The position numbers and the translations under genes are program-made. The notes beneath the pieces are model-generated. The model saw only the letters and a list, made by a program, of their open reading frames with translations, did no database searches and had not been told where the DNA came from. 64,000 nucleotides of DNA from Saposhnikovia divaricata (lineage: Eukaryota > Streptophyta > Magnoliopsida > Apiales > Apiaceae), in contig CM071597.1 in the NCBI GenBank assembly GCA_036435485.1, positions 7,371,881 through 7,435,880 of the forward strand, given 5' to 3'. Shown piece by piece: positions 11,559 to 22,492 of the stretch; the first letter of the stretch is position 1; the number at the start of each line of letters is the position of its first letter.

Positions 11559-12209
11559 TATATATACTAGCTTATAACCCGTGCAATGCACTGGTTTCTT
11601 ATACTATATTATAAATTTTATTTAATATTATAATTATGTTTTTATATAATCATTATTTTTTAAAATTTTAATTTGATATAATTTAATATACTCATTTTTA
11701 CGGATTATACTAATGTTTCCTTATTATAAACAATGTATACGATTTTTAATATATTTTATTAATAATTGAGAAATATTATGTGATATTTTCGGGTATATAT
11801 TAATGATTGTAAGATTTGTTGTAAATTAAAAAGGTAACATGTTTTAATTATAAAGGAAATATTAATGATTGAAAGATATGATACGATTGATCTTTTTAGG
11901 TGTTTATAAAAGGTAATATCTTCAACTAAAAGTAAATGTGAAAAAATCAATTGACTAATTACCATTAATTATATTATGTTATTATTTATTTTTAGGTGTT
12001 ATTTTTTTAAATTATGGTATGATATTTCGGGTATATATTAATGATTGTAAGATTTGTTTTAAATTAGAAAGGTAATGTGTTTTAATTAGAAATAAAATAT
12101 TAACGATTGAAAGATATGATACGATTGATATTTTAGGAATTAAAAAAGGTAATATATTCAACTAAAAGTAAATGTGAAAAAGGTAATCGACTAATTACCA
12201 TTAAATTTA

Positions 12210-12526
12210 GACAAAATGACAGTTTGTAACCCCTATGTATATGGGTTTTGTCAAATTGGTCCAAATTTACGTTTTTTAGCACTTTGCAACCCCTATCTTC
12301 AAATCTCGCTTCATATTACAACCCCTCCCGTCTAATTGACCTATTTTACAAGCAAAAATGAGTCAAAAACCTCTTTACATAAGGGGTACAAACTGTCATT
12401 TTTGAAGATAGGGGTTGTAATATGAAGCGAGATTTGAAGATAGGGGTTGCAAAGTGCTAAAAAACGTAAATCTGGATCAATTTGACAAAACCCATATACA
12501 TAGGGGTTACAAACTGTCATTTTGTC
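12210..12526. mobile_element. Mutator-type MITE with roughly 119-bp terminal inverted repeats
   Basis: The termini 'gacaaaatgacagtttgtaa' are inverted at both ends and extend for about 119 bp with only two mismatches, leaving a short loop. The flanking 9-bp direct repeat 'ttaaattta' (12201-12209 and 12527-12535) is the target-site length of Mutator elements. The duplicated block has the uninterrupted site at 36559-36567, which proves an insertion. It has no coding capacity. Confidence 0.9.
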
Positions 12527-12609
12527 TTAAATTTATTATGTTAATGTGAAAAAGGCAATCGACTAATTACCATTAATTTTGTTATGTTGATCGACTAATT
12601 ACCTTTAAT

Positions 12610-12948
12610 TATAACGTGTTTTAATTTGAAAGTAAATATTAATGCTGGAAATATATGATTGATGTTTTTAGGTGTTTAAAAAAGGTAATATCTTGACTAA
12701 TCACCATTAATTATATTATGTTATTATTTATTTTAGGTGTATTTATTTATTTTAGTACCTAATTTTTGGTACCTGTTTTTTGTGAATTTACTTATTTACC
12801 CTTCATTATAAAAAAAATAAATACACCTAAAATAAATAATAACATAATATAATTAATGGTGATTAGTCAAGATATTACCTTTTATAAACACCTAAAAATA
12901 TAATCGTATCATATATTTCCATCATTAATATTTACTTTCAAATTATAA
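12610..12948. repeat. Long imperfect hairpin inside Helitron H2
   Basis: Arms at about 12610-12748 and 12810-12948 are reverse complements, with a spacer of about 60 bp that contains the repeated word 'ggtacc'. The same hairpin occurs twice in copy 2 (about 36645-36985 and 37530-37870) because of the tandem duplication there. It could fold into a long RNA or DNA stem. Confidence 0.8.
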
Positions 12949-13256
12949 TCGAAATATATGATACGATTGATGTTTTTAGATATTTGTAAATGGTAATATC
13001 TTCAACTAAAATTAAATGTGAAAAAGAAAATCGACTAATAATAATTAATTTTATTATGTTAATCATGTGAAAAAGATAATCGACTAATTACCTTTAATTT
13101 TATTATGTTAGTCGACTAATTACCATTAATTATATTATATTATTATTTATTTCAGGTGTTATATTTTTATTAAGATCGAAAGATATGATACGATTTATGT
13201 TTTTATGTGTTTATATAAGTTACTATCTTCGACTAGAAGTAAATACGAAATAGGCA

Positions 13257-13447
13257 TCTACAAAGCTTTGGCTGAGTGGACACCCCCTTTCCCTGGTTTA
13301 GCCAAGGTCAGGGGTTCGAACCTACCTCGGAGCGAAAGCTTCGGATTTACGTGGGAGTACTGGGTGGTAGGGCTCAGCGATATATCTCCCCAGGTTTGAA
13401 ATCCCACATACAAGTGTGTGGGGTAGTTCCCGGTTAAAAAAAAAAAT
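13257..13447 (+). mobile_element. tRNA-derived SINE
   Basis: A 191-bp insert carries an RNA polymerase III A box ('tggctgagtgg', about 13269) and B box ('ggttcgaacc', about 13315) and ends in A11. It is flanked by a perfect 13-bp target-site duplication 'tacgaaataggca' (13244-13256 and 13448-13460). Copy 2 of the duplicated block has the single, uninterrupted site (37282-37294 and 38165-38177). The tRNA-like head is degenerate, so it is not a functional tRNA gene. Confidence 0.92.
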
Positions 13448-13737
13448 TACGAAATAGGCAATCAAGTAATTACCATTAATTATAACGTGTTTTAATTGAA
13501 AAAGAAATATTAATGATGGAAAGATATGATACGATTGATGTTTCTAAAAGGTAATATCCCGAGTAATTAAAATTAATTGTATTATGTTAATATTTATTTT
13601 AAGTGTATTTATTTTTCTTTATAATGAAGGGTAAATAAGTAAATTCACGAAGTACCAAAAAACAGGTACCAAAAACACAGGTACCAAAAACAGGTACCAA
13701 AAATTTCAATGTTTCGAAATTTATATAATAGTATAGA

Positions 13738-14088
13738 TTTAATAACTAAATAGGAAAGTTGTGCATTTTTTTGGAAGGTATTAACCAAAACCAACCAACC
13801 AATTATACAATATTTCGCTTATAATAGTATAGTATAGATTTATGATCATATACAACACAACACTATTTTTATTTAGTGTTGTAGATACGTGTTTGTATTC
13901 TATCTAGGTTTTTTTAAAAGGCATTTAAAATTGTTGGAATTTTTTTTGTTTTAGGAAAGTAATTTTAAAAAATTTGAAAGGTGTTAACCAAAACCAACCA
14001 ACAATTATAGCCTATTTCACTTATAAAAGTATAGATAGATTAGCTTATAACCCGTGCGATGCACGGGTTTCTTTTGATATGTTATAAA
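13738..14088 (-). mobile_element. Helitron termini cluster (fragments)
   Basis: Two further minus-strand 5' termini ('tctatactatactattata' ending at 13838 and 'tctatacttttataagtg' at 14035) and one 3' terminus (hairpin 'cccgtgcatcgcacggg' plus 'ttataagCTAA', terminal base 14040) occur within 350 bp. This points to successive insertions of related Helitrons. The last element is cut off at 14089, where an LTR-like sequence starts. Confidence 0.6.
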
Positions 14089-14584
14089 TGTAATAACCCT
14101 AATTTTTGTACTTAAGAATAATTGGTTTCATGAGTGAATAGTATTTTGCATGGATGAATAGTAAAATGCATGAATGAATAGTGATTTCGAGACTCGAGAA
14201 ATTTTTCACGTTACCATATGTACAGAACGGGATATGGATATTTCGAAGTTATATTAGCGATCTACGAAGCAAATAAGTGTATGTAAACGCGATTGGATTT
14301 CAGAAAATCCAAAATTAATATTTAAGGAAATCTGATCGAGCAGTAAAGAGCATATTAATGCGAACAAGATAAGAGAATTATTATGTCAAGGAATTAATGA
14401 TTTTATTTAATTATGATTTGAGAATTTAGAATGAAAATCCTCGAGTTAGAATAATAAGCGTTTTAGAAATCGCTAGAACTTTATAACGAGATTAAGCGAT
14501 AAAGCGAACGCGGAACGAATTACGGATTAAATATATAACGAGGTGAGAAACCTTACATGATCATCTAGGGTTAGTAATATTAGA
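14089..14584 (+). mobile_element. LTR-like sequence (copy 1), possible Ty3 chromovirus LTR fragment
   Basis: It begins 'tgtaataaccctaattttt' and contains repeated 'atgaatagt' words. A TGTAA(T/C)A-CCC start is common in long LTRs of plant Tekay/Del-type elements. It is interrupted by a poly(T)-bounded retroposon (14585) and probably continues at about 16385-16545 and, beyond Copia A, at 53268-53961. No internal gag or pol was found, so this assignment is tentative. Confidence 0.35.
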
Positions 14585-16380
14585 TTTTTTTTTGATAAGC
14601 ATGATTTGATTAAAATGAGCCAAACGGCTATTACATGTGAGGATATCACTATCATGTTACAAACAATCACAGACAGCATGCGTCAAGATACAAATTTTAA
14701 TTCAAAAACAAGCATGCCTGAACTCAGATTTGAAACTGCACAGTACCCAATGACTGTTATTTTTTGACTTGTGAGAAAGCATTCAACACCAGTGCCATCA
14801 CAGTCTATCAGGAAATCCGGCAAAACAATTTGAGACAGCCTCCAAGTCTTTGGAACTTGTTAATGAACTAGTGAATTTTGACCCGAACTGTAAATTCCCA
14901 GCCATCAAATATTAATCCGGATGGTATCACCCGAAATCCCGAATCAAAGCTGATGATTCCATCAAAATCGAACTTTATCATCCACATCCGCCGGCCCCTT
15001 AGAAACACACCGAATGCCTGAAAACTACAGACCCGAGCACCTCAAATACTGTCAATGTCAATGGCTGCTGGCCAGCCCAAACTCTGTAGAAGTCGACGAT
15101 CAGTTCACGTGTCCTCCATAACTCGATCGGAATTGAATGTAACGTGTGCAAACAATCATTTAAGGTGCTCGTTCCTTTCATATCAGTGATGTCTTCAAGG
15201 GTTTAGCTTGTTGTGTGGATAGTGTCGTCCCGAGACCGATATATCAGTGCTCTCCCACTGAACTGCTGGGAAGATCCAGAACCTGTCAATGATATTACGA
15301 TGTGCAGACCACCGAAATGTTGGAAGTGACCGAGCAGCTAAGCTAGTTGAAGTGCAACTGTGCAGAAGCAAAGCTAAGCCAACACCCATTAAATCCTAGG
15401 CCAAAATAACCAAACCGAGTAAATCTTGATGATGTTTGACTGTCAAGCCCACCAAAACAAGACCACTGCTAGCATTGGAAGTGGCCAGATCGGCATCAAC
15501 ACTGTATCAATGTTCATCCGACCATACGACTCCGATTTGAATCAAGTAGGTGGAAGCCCAAGACACAACTTCAGCTCCACCATACACAACTCATCGTTTC
15601 ACGCATTGCCAAACAACAAGGAATCAGCCCCATGATAAAAGTCTGACACCCCGCTATTCTCTCTAAAACGATACCGTGAGCCTCTGCACGCGCCACAAAG
15701 TGACGCGCCGTCACGACAGAAGAGCCCATAGTAGTCGATGTTGAGAAGGGAAGGGATAGACTGCTTGAGTTTAAGTCGAAGATACCAGAGACCAGCACAA
15801 CCAAGACAGGTTGTGTTCGAAACCGGCAAGATCAGCTGGGTGATTAAACAAATTGTTGTTGTTGTTGTTGTAGTACATAAACAATCATACAAGCCACCGG
15901 GGTGGAGCGTCGACGCAGTAGCGGTGTCAAAGATCGCACACCAAACAATCTCAGTAGCACACACTCCCAAACCCCATCTTTTCTTTGCGGCAATTCGTCG
16001 AACACTAGGGCTGCAAAGATGAAAGTAGTGACAAAAGCTTTCTTAAACCCCCTTAATACAGCCCCCCTCTAATACAGCCCCCCATGCTTGTATATCTGAA
16101 CATCATCATCAACTACGGGCTGTAAAAGTCACCGCTGAAGTCGGAGAAAAAACTCCGAGGGAGGAGATCCTCGTTAAAAAACCTCTTTGGGAAAAAGAGT
16201 GATCTCCTCTTATTGATAAACAACTAGATCTATAAAGAATAGCTATGAAGGGTTCCTCCGGTCGGTTGGTGGAGAAGAAATGAGAAAAGAAAAGAAAAAG
16301 TAAATGATGAGGTGTGTGATCAAGAAGAGAACAACAAGGCAGCACATCATCTTTTTTCTCCCACTCACTAAGGCCTCTTG
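14585..16380 (-). mobile_element. Poly(A)-tailed retroposon, LINE-like (copy 1)
   Basis: Read on the minus strand, it ends with 'caaatcatgcttatc' and a poly(A) tail (T9 on plus at 14585-14593), as plant L1-type elements do. The body is GC-richer than its surroundings and holds only short frames with no reverse transcriptase or endonuclease motif. It includes a (GTT)n tract (15853-15871). The 5' boundary is uncertain (16130-16380), and no clear target-site duplication was found. It could be a non-autonomous LINE derivative or a processed transcript. Confidence 0.4.
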
Positions 16381-16545
16381 ACACTTGTAATTAGAGTGTA
16401 TTAGCAGCCATAACACCCCACAAATATCACAAAATCATTTCACCAACAAGTCAAAAAGAGAAAAGGGAGAGAAAGAGCAAAAACAATCAACACCACCACC
16501 AAAACAAGCCATTCGGCTTTTCTTGTAATTCCAAAATAAAAACCC

Positions 16546-17261
16546 TATTAGGAATAATTCGTAAGTTGTGATGTTAAGAATAGAATTTTGCTTATACTTC
16601 TTGTATATCCTGATCTGTAAAGGATTTAGCAGTTAGACAGTTATCTGTAGAAATTTAAGTCAGGAATGAACAGTGCATCGGAGACTACATGTCAGGAACA
16701 GAGCAAATCTTGATACACCATATCAATTACTGATGGATGTCAAATCCTGATGCAAGGTCAAGTCATGATATCAGTCGTGTTACTGATGATGTCATAATGG
16801 ATGCTACAGAATCTGGCAAGTGCTATAAAACATGATCGTTGTTTTGGAGAACAAGCGAGAAGATATTATGAAGGAAAGAATTTTCTATTGATGGAAACTA
16901 TCAACTGGAAGGCAGAACATTATCATATATGGATTTGAACTTTCTGTTATTAGTTGATAGGTAGCAGTATAAATAGTCTCTCAATATCATTGTAAAAGAG
17001 CGATTAGTGTGATAGAAAAGTTCGTGTGCGTAGCTCTGTATAAGGTTTGTATTCGATAGTTCGAAACAAACAGAGAGAGAGATTTATTTTGTCAACAGCT
17101 GCTAAAGGTATTGTACACCTTTGGTAGAGTTTGTATTTGATTTCATTAATACAAACAGTTTGATTTATTCGTTTGTTCTTGTGCATCTAATAAAGCAAAA
17201 ATCAGACACGATTATATAACTTGTATTCAACCCCCCCTTCTACAAGTTATTCGAGTTAACA
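16546..17261 (+). repeat. Copia A 5' LTR (copy 1, 716 bp)
   Basis: It starts 'tattaggaataattcg' (the usual TG start is mutated to TA) and ends 'gagttaaca'. A TATA box (TATAAATA) lies at 16968-16975. 'tcctgat/atcagga' words occur repeatedly upstream of it. It differs from the copy-2 5' LTR at about two positions. Confidence 0.92.
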
Positions 17262-17263
17262 AT

Positions 17264-17275
17264 TGGTATCAGAGC
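17264..17275 (+). other. Primer binding site, initiator tRNA-Met type
   Basis: 'tggtatcagagc', two bases after the LTR, complementary to the 3' end of initiator tRNA-Met, as in most plant copia elements. Confidence 0.9.
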
Positions 17276-17310
17276 AGGTTGATTTCGAATAATCATAAAG
17301 ATCTGCAATC

Positions 17311-19600
17311 ATGTCTGGTTACAAGGATGGTAATACTAAGATTCCTATGCTCAAGAGAAGCGAGTATACGTTGTGGGAAGTGAAGATGTTGCATCACCTG
17401 GAGGCAACAGACCCTGATTATCTTGATAGGATAAGAGATGGACCTTTTGTTCCAACAAAGGTAGTTGGTCAAGCAACTGTCGATGGTAAAGTTGTTCTAG
17501 AACATACGATAGAGAAGCCTAAATTTGAATGGTCAGATAAGGACAAGGAGAATGTTCTTAAGGATGCTAAAGTGAGGAACATACTATTTAATAGTCTTGA
17601 TTCTGTTCTCACTAATTATGTTCTTTCTTGTAAAACTGCTAAGGATATATGGGACAATCTGAAGGTTCATTGTGAAGGAACTAAACCTGTCAGGAAGAAT
17701 ATGAGGACACTTCTCATACAACAGTATGAATACTTTGAATCCAAGTCTGGTGAGTCACTTACTGATACCTTTGAATAGGTTTACAAAACTCATCAATGAG
17801 ATGGCCATGCATGGCAAATATTATGACTTGGAGGATATGAATACTAAGTTCATGAAAGCCTTGCCTGACTTCTACAATGAGAAGATCTCTGCAATTGAAG
17901 AAGCTAATGATTTGGATGAAATATCATTAGAGGCAGTTTATGGAAAATTGAGGGCTTATGAACTTGATAGGCAGCAGAAGAAGAGCAGGAGTGAAGGAAA
18001 GATGAAAACTATTGCACTCACTGCTCAATCTGAATCAAAGAAGCTTCCTGAAGAAAAGTCTGAATCTACTGATAGAGACTTAAGGAAGAAGAAAAGCAAA
18101 GTAAGTTATGAGTCAGAGATTCCTGATGAAGATCCTGACGATAGTGATTCTGAATCAGAGATGCAGGAACTTTTTGCTATGTTTGCTAAAGCTTTCAAGA
18201 AAGGAAGATTTAATAGGAGAAGATTTAGCAAAGGATCTTTTCAAAAGAAAGAAGAGAAGAGGAGTGACAAAGGCAAAAGTACAATTATTAAGCTTGATAA
18301 GGCCAAGATCAAGTGCTTTAACTGCTGCGAGCTTGGACACTGTGCTAGTGAATGCAAGAAGCCCATGAATTCATGGAAGGGTAATGCACTCATGGTCACA
18401 CAGAAGGATTGGGCAGACTCCAGTGATTCTGAAGATGAATTGGATTATGAAAACATTGCTTTGATGGCAAGTGCTTCAGACAAGCCTGGATCTCCAAAGA
18501 AAACTTCTTCATCTTCTGTTAAGGTATCACTTCACTCTCTTGATTCATTTGATAGCTTAGATTCTGATGATATTGGGTCTATTCATGTTGAGTTTAAGAA
18601 TCTTATGACTAATTTTAGAATTCTTACTAGCGAAAGAGATGAACTTAAGGTTAAGAATGATAAATTAGTTGATAGAAATAATTTTCTTGAATCTGAGCTA
18701 GTTCAAATGGAGGAATATAGAATAAGTTTTGATAAAGCTAAGCATGATTATGGTGTTATTCTTGAGGCTTGCGATTTTGTCAGAAAAGAACTAGAGGAAG
18801 AGAGAGATGTGATTAAGACCATTAATACTTCTTGTAAAAAGACTCGAGAAATTTTTGAGAGTGGAATTCGTGGTAAAATTAATGGCTTAGGTTTTGACAA
18901 GGCTAGACAAGAAAAAGAAGTAGTTGTTGTCACTGATGATAGTAAATTAGAAGATAGCACATCTAAATCTGAAGGTAAGAAGACAGTTTCAGAACTTGAT
19001 CATGTTAAGTTTGTTGATTCAAAAGGTACCCCTGTTGTACACAAGAGAATTAACAATAGTAATTCAGATGAGAGAGTGTTAGAGAAACCTAAGAATGTGA
19101 ACATAGGTTTTCTGTCTAAATCTCAGTTGAAACAGAGACTAGATGACATTTCAGAGTCTAGCAAAGTCAAAAGAAATAGGAATGGAAAAGAAGGTATTAA
19201 CAAGGAGAATAATTACAAGAATGTACCTGATGCACCTAGGAAGAAATGCTATAAATGTGGAAATCATAATCATTTGGCCCTAGACTGCAATCAAAAACCT
19301 TCTTGGAAAACTGAGTCTAGATTCCCCAAGACTCAGAAAATTCAATACCAACCACAAAAAGCTTGTTATCATTGTGGTAGTTTACTTCATTCCATTTACA
19401 TGTGTAGAGAATACCATGAACTGTATTATGACTATTATTTTCTGAAATCTGAAACTCCTGGTCATAAACAGTTTGTGAAATCAGAGTCTAAGATTGACTC
19501 TGCAACATGTAAAGTAAAAGCAAAATCTTTAAAGCATGTTGTTTCTAAATCTAGTAAGAAAGGATCCAATCAAAGTTGGGTCCTAAAAATTTCTAACTAG
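17311..19600 (+). pseudogene. Copia A gag (copy 1), frameshifted
   Basis: Capsid/nucleocapsid polyprotein of a SIRE-like copia element. The first 155 codons (17311-17778) hold the UBN2/gag core and end at a TAG. The protein continues in another frame from about 17780 to 19600, so one base has been gained just before the stop. The downstream part has three CX2CX4HX4C zinc knuckles (Cys at 18314, 19247 and 19364), acidic and Lys/Arg-rich tracts and a long coiled-coil-like segment. The long gag with several knuckles is typical of Sireviruses. Copy 2 has the same frameshift, so it predates the duplication. Confidence 0.88.
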
Positions 19601-19611
19601 TTACTTTTTGT

Positions 19612-21376
19612 TTGCAGGGCACAGGAAAGAAGCATTCAATTATCTTGGACAGTGGAAGCTCTGGACATATGACTGGAAAGAAGTCTCTGCTTACAAAGTT
19701 TGAAAGGAAAGCTGGCCCAGTAATATCTTTTGGAGATGGCAACAAAGGTGAAACACTGGGATATGGCTCAATTGTTTTGGGGAATGTCATCATAGAAAAC
19801 ATAGCACTAGTTGAAGGCTTGAAACACACTCTTTTAAGCATAAGTCAACTGGGTGATAAGGGTTACCAATCAATCTTTGACAGAGAAGGATGCAAAATCT
19901 TGAATATGAAAGATGGAGACATTGTTCTAACTGGTCAAAGACATGGTAACATCTATGAAGCCTGCTTGAGTGATACATCTAAAGGAATTGTTAGATGTCT
20001 CTACAGCAAAGCAACCAATGAAGATAGCTGGAATTGGCACAAGAAGCTCTCACATCTCAACTTCAAGAAGCTTAATCAACTTGTTAAGTACAATCTGGTG
20101 ATAGGCCTACCTCAGGCAAATTATGTGCAAGATGGACTTTGTGATGCTTGTCAGCTTGGAAAACAGAGAAGAACCACTTTCAAGAGCAAGACAGAAAATT
20201 CAATTACTGAACCATTCCACATGATGCATCTTGACTTATTTGGTCCAGTGAATATTATGTCTATCAGTAAGAAAAGATATGCTCTAGTGATAGTGGATGA
20301 TTACACAAGGTTCACATGGGTGTTCTTTCTACACAAGAAGGATGAAGCTCCTCAGCAAATCATTGAGCTTGTCAAGAATATCCAGAATAGCTCTAAATAC
20401 AAAGTCAAAGTACTTAGGAGTGACAATGGTACAGAATTCAAGAATTCTACAATGGAGGAGTATTGTGCAGACAATGGAATTACTCAACAATTTTCTGCAC
20501 CTGGCACACCTCAGCAGAATGGTGTAGTAGAAAGAAAGAACAGAACTCTCATAGAGGCAGCAAGGACCATGCTTGCAGATGCAAAGCTTCCAACCTATTT
20601 TTGGGCAGAAGCTATCAACACTGCATGTTTCACTCAAAATTGTACCTTGGTAAACAGTCATGGAAAAACTCCTTATGAGATGATCAAATATAAGAAGCCA
20701 AGTGTGAAACACTTTCACATCTTTGGATGCAAATGCTATGTCCTGAAAGTTCATCCAGAACAACTTGGAAAATTTGAAGCCAAATCGGATGAAGCAATCT
20801 TTCTAGGATATTCAGCAACAAAGGCCTTCAAAGTTTATAATCTCAGAACTCACATTGTTATGGAATCAATTCATGTTGCATTTGATGATAAGAAATTTGG
20901 AATTTTGCAAACTGATGAAAGTCATGACAAGTTGGAATTTGAAAATCTTAAGGATTCTGAGATTCTCTCCAGTGATGATGAAGGTTCTCCAAATGAAATC
21001 TCTATTGCTTCTCAAAGGAATGCTACTGTTGAGGGGGAGCAAGCTAATCAAGGAGAACATAGTACTCATCAGGAGCAGACTAGTCATTCAGAGTCTACTC
21101 CGTCAGGAACTGATCCTTCAGAGACTAGTGAAGGGAGATCAGGAACTAGCAGCAGTATCGATTCTACTGATTCTATTAATCAAGGAGAAACTTTTGAAGG
21201 TAATGAAAATTCTTCTACAAGAGATACCACTAACTCAGGGGGAGAGTCTGGCAGGAGTAGTTTACCACCTGTTAGAAAATGGACAAGGGATCATACTGAG
21301 AATCTGATTATCGGTGATCCAAATAGTGGTGTTCAAACTAGAAGATCAATTCAGAATGAATGCTTGTATAGTTGTT
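19612..21376 (+). pseudogene. Copia A pol (copy 1), protease and integrase only
   Basis: The frame begins after the gag stop, in a different frame. Aspartic protease motif Asp-Ser-Gly at about residue 13, then the GAG-pre-integrase zinc-binding region (His-Lys-Lys-Leu-Ser-His and Cys-Asp-Ala-Cys), then the integrase core with catalytic Asp, Asp, Glu at about residues 208, 271 and 307. A Ser/Thr/Glu-rich linker follows. Homology to copy 2 ends at 21376, just before the reverse transcriptase; the last 14 codons to 21420 are read-through into unrelated DNA. Confidence 0.9.
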
Positions 21377-21845
21377 ATTTTAATGATTGTGAACTTACGA
21401 TAATATCCCTATATGTTTAAAAATTACAAAAGCACCATCCCTTTAATATTTATGCAAACAATATATGAAATTATGTTAGTGTTGACAATCAACCCTCTCA
21501 TAATTTCGGAATATAATTCTATGCGACTTATATCTTGATGAGATATTTAAAGAAATAAATATTAACGAGCGTACTAATTTTATCAGGAAAGTATTGTATG
21601 ACGAGTATTATTTACATCAATGATATGTCTTTTTATCATTGTTTCAAAAGAAATTGTGTTATAACCTATCCAATATATTTATATGCTACAAAAACATCCT
21701 ATTTTTAGTGCTTATATGATCTATACATAAATAAAATAATATATAAATTAAAATACTGATATTATAATATGTATGAACATAAAAGGTGCAATTATATTCA
21801 AAAATATCTTTAAATCGTAAAATTATAAAGAATTTATAGCAATTA
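21377..21845. other. AT-rich DNA abutting the truncated Copia A
   Basis: No coding or repeat identity recognised. It begins exactly at the right edge of duplication copy 1 and ends at a Helitron-type hairpin. Confidence 0.4.
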
Positions 21846-21885
21846 CTAGAGGATGACCCGTGCCTCGCACGGGTTATTATGCTAG
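21846..21885. mobile_element. Helitron-type terminal hairpin flanked by CTAG on both sides
   Basis: The hairpin 'acccgtgcctcgcacgggt' is preceded by CTAG (21846, reading as a minus-strand 3' end) and followed by 'tattatgCTAG' and T (21882, reading as a plus-strand 3' end). Either strand could be the true terminus; no matching 5' end could be assigned. Confidence 0.5.
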
Positions 21886-22151
21886 TTATATTTGATACAA
21901 GAGTTTAGAGGTTCAATTTTTCATCGTAACATAAATTCACTTATTTTTTGCATTAATTAAAAAGTTTTTCATAGGAACATAAATTCATTTATTTTTGACA
22001 TTAATTAAAAAGTAGTGACATTTTTGATATTTTATAATATAGGGGTATTTATATCTATACTCGAAACATTAAAAGTTTTTGTATCTGTTTTTTGGTACGT
22101 TGTGAATTTACTTATTTATCCTTCATTATAAAGAAAAATATATATGATATC

Positions 22152-22492
22152 TATACTATTAAAACTCCTAAAATAAACAGTAACATAATGTAATTAATGG
22201 TAGGTAGTCGATTGCCTTTTTTCACATTTATTTTTAATTGGAGATATTATCTTTTATAAACACCTAAAAACATCACTCGTATCATATCTTCCAATCATTA
22301 ATATTTTCTTTCGAATTAAAACACATTACCTTTTTAATTTAAAAATAATCTTACAATCATTAACATATACCCGAAAATATCACATCATATTTTTCAATTA
22401 TTAACAAAATATAATAAAAATATGTATACGTTGTTTATAATAAGAAAACATTAGTATAATCTGTAAATATGAGTATATTTAATTAAAATTAA
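22152..22492 (+). mobile_element. Helitron fragment (H5), plus strand
   Basis: It starts 'tctatactattaaaactcc'. Its body is the reverse complement of the 3' half of H2 (11.7-12.1 kb). It is broken off at the 3' terminus of H6 (22493). Confidence 0.65.

Larger units (their letters stand above)
11567..13737 (-). mobile_element. Non-autonomous Helitron (H2, copy 1), carrying a MITE and a SINE
   Basis: On the minus strand the 5' end at 13737 reads 'tctatactattatataaa'. The 3' end at 11567 has the hairpin 'ccagtgcattgcacggg' followed by 'ttataagCTAG' and a T, the hallmark of Helitrons inserting between A and T. The interior is AT-rich, non-coding and internally repetitive, with a long hairpin at about 12610-12948. 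It starts 8 bp from the end of H1 in the same orientation. Confidence 0.85.
10891..21376 (+). repeat. Segmental duplication, copy 1
   Basis: It matches 35250-46063 in the same orientation, with only a few substitutions per kilobase by eye. For example, the two 716-bp Copia A 5' LTRs differ at about two positions. Length differences are explained by a MITE (12210-12526) and a SINE (13257-13447) present only here, and an 886-bp tandem duplication present only in copy 2. The left edge abuts an (AAT)n tract and the right edge cuts Copia A pol. Confidence 0.95.
16546..21376 (+). mobile_element. Copia A, copy 1: SIRE/Maximus-like Ty1/copia element truncated in pol
   Basis: It has a 5' LTR, tRNA-Met-type primer binding site, gag and the protease-integrase half of pol, then stops at 21376 where unrelated sequence begins. 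The reverse transcriptase, RNase H, env-like region and 3' LTR are missing. The flanking DNA upstream is the same as for copy 2, so this is a duplicate of one insertion, not an independent one. Confidence 0.9.

Noticed and set aside
13269..13340. A functional tRNA gene
   Set aside because: Only A- and B-box-like words remain; the cloverleaf is not complete, and the poly(A) tail with target duplication identifies a SINE.
10894..13737. Autonomous Helitron with Rep/helicase
   Set aside because: No frame with replication-initiator or helicase motifs in any of the Helitron regions.
15195..16022. Several overlapping frames as host genes
   Set aside because: Frames lie on both strands of a poly(A)-tailed repeat, without recognised domains or splice structure.
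20329..20763. Minus-strand 144-codon frame inside Copia A integrase
   Set aside because: Shadow of the conserved pol frame; present in both copies only because pol is.
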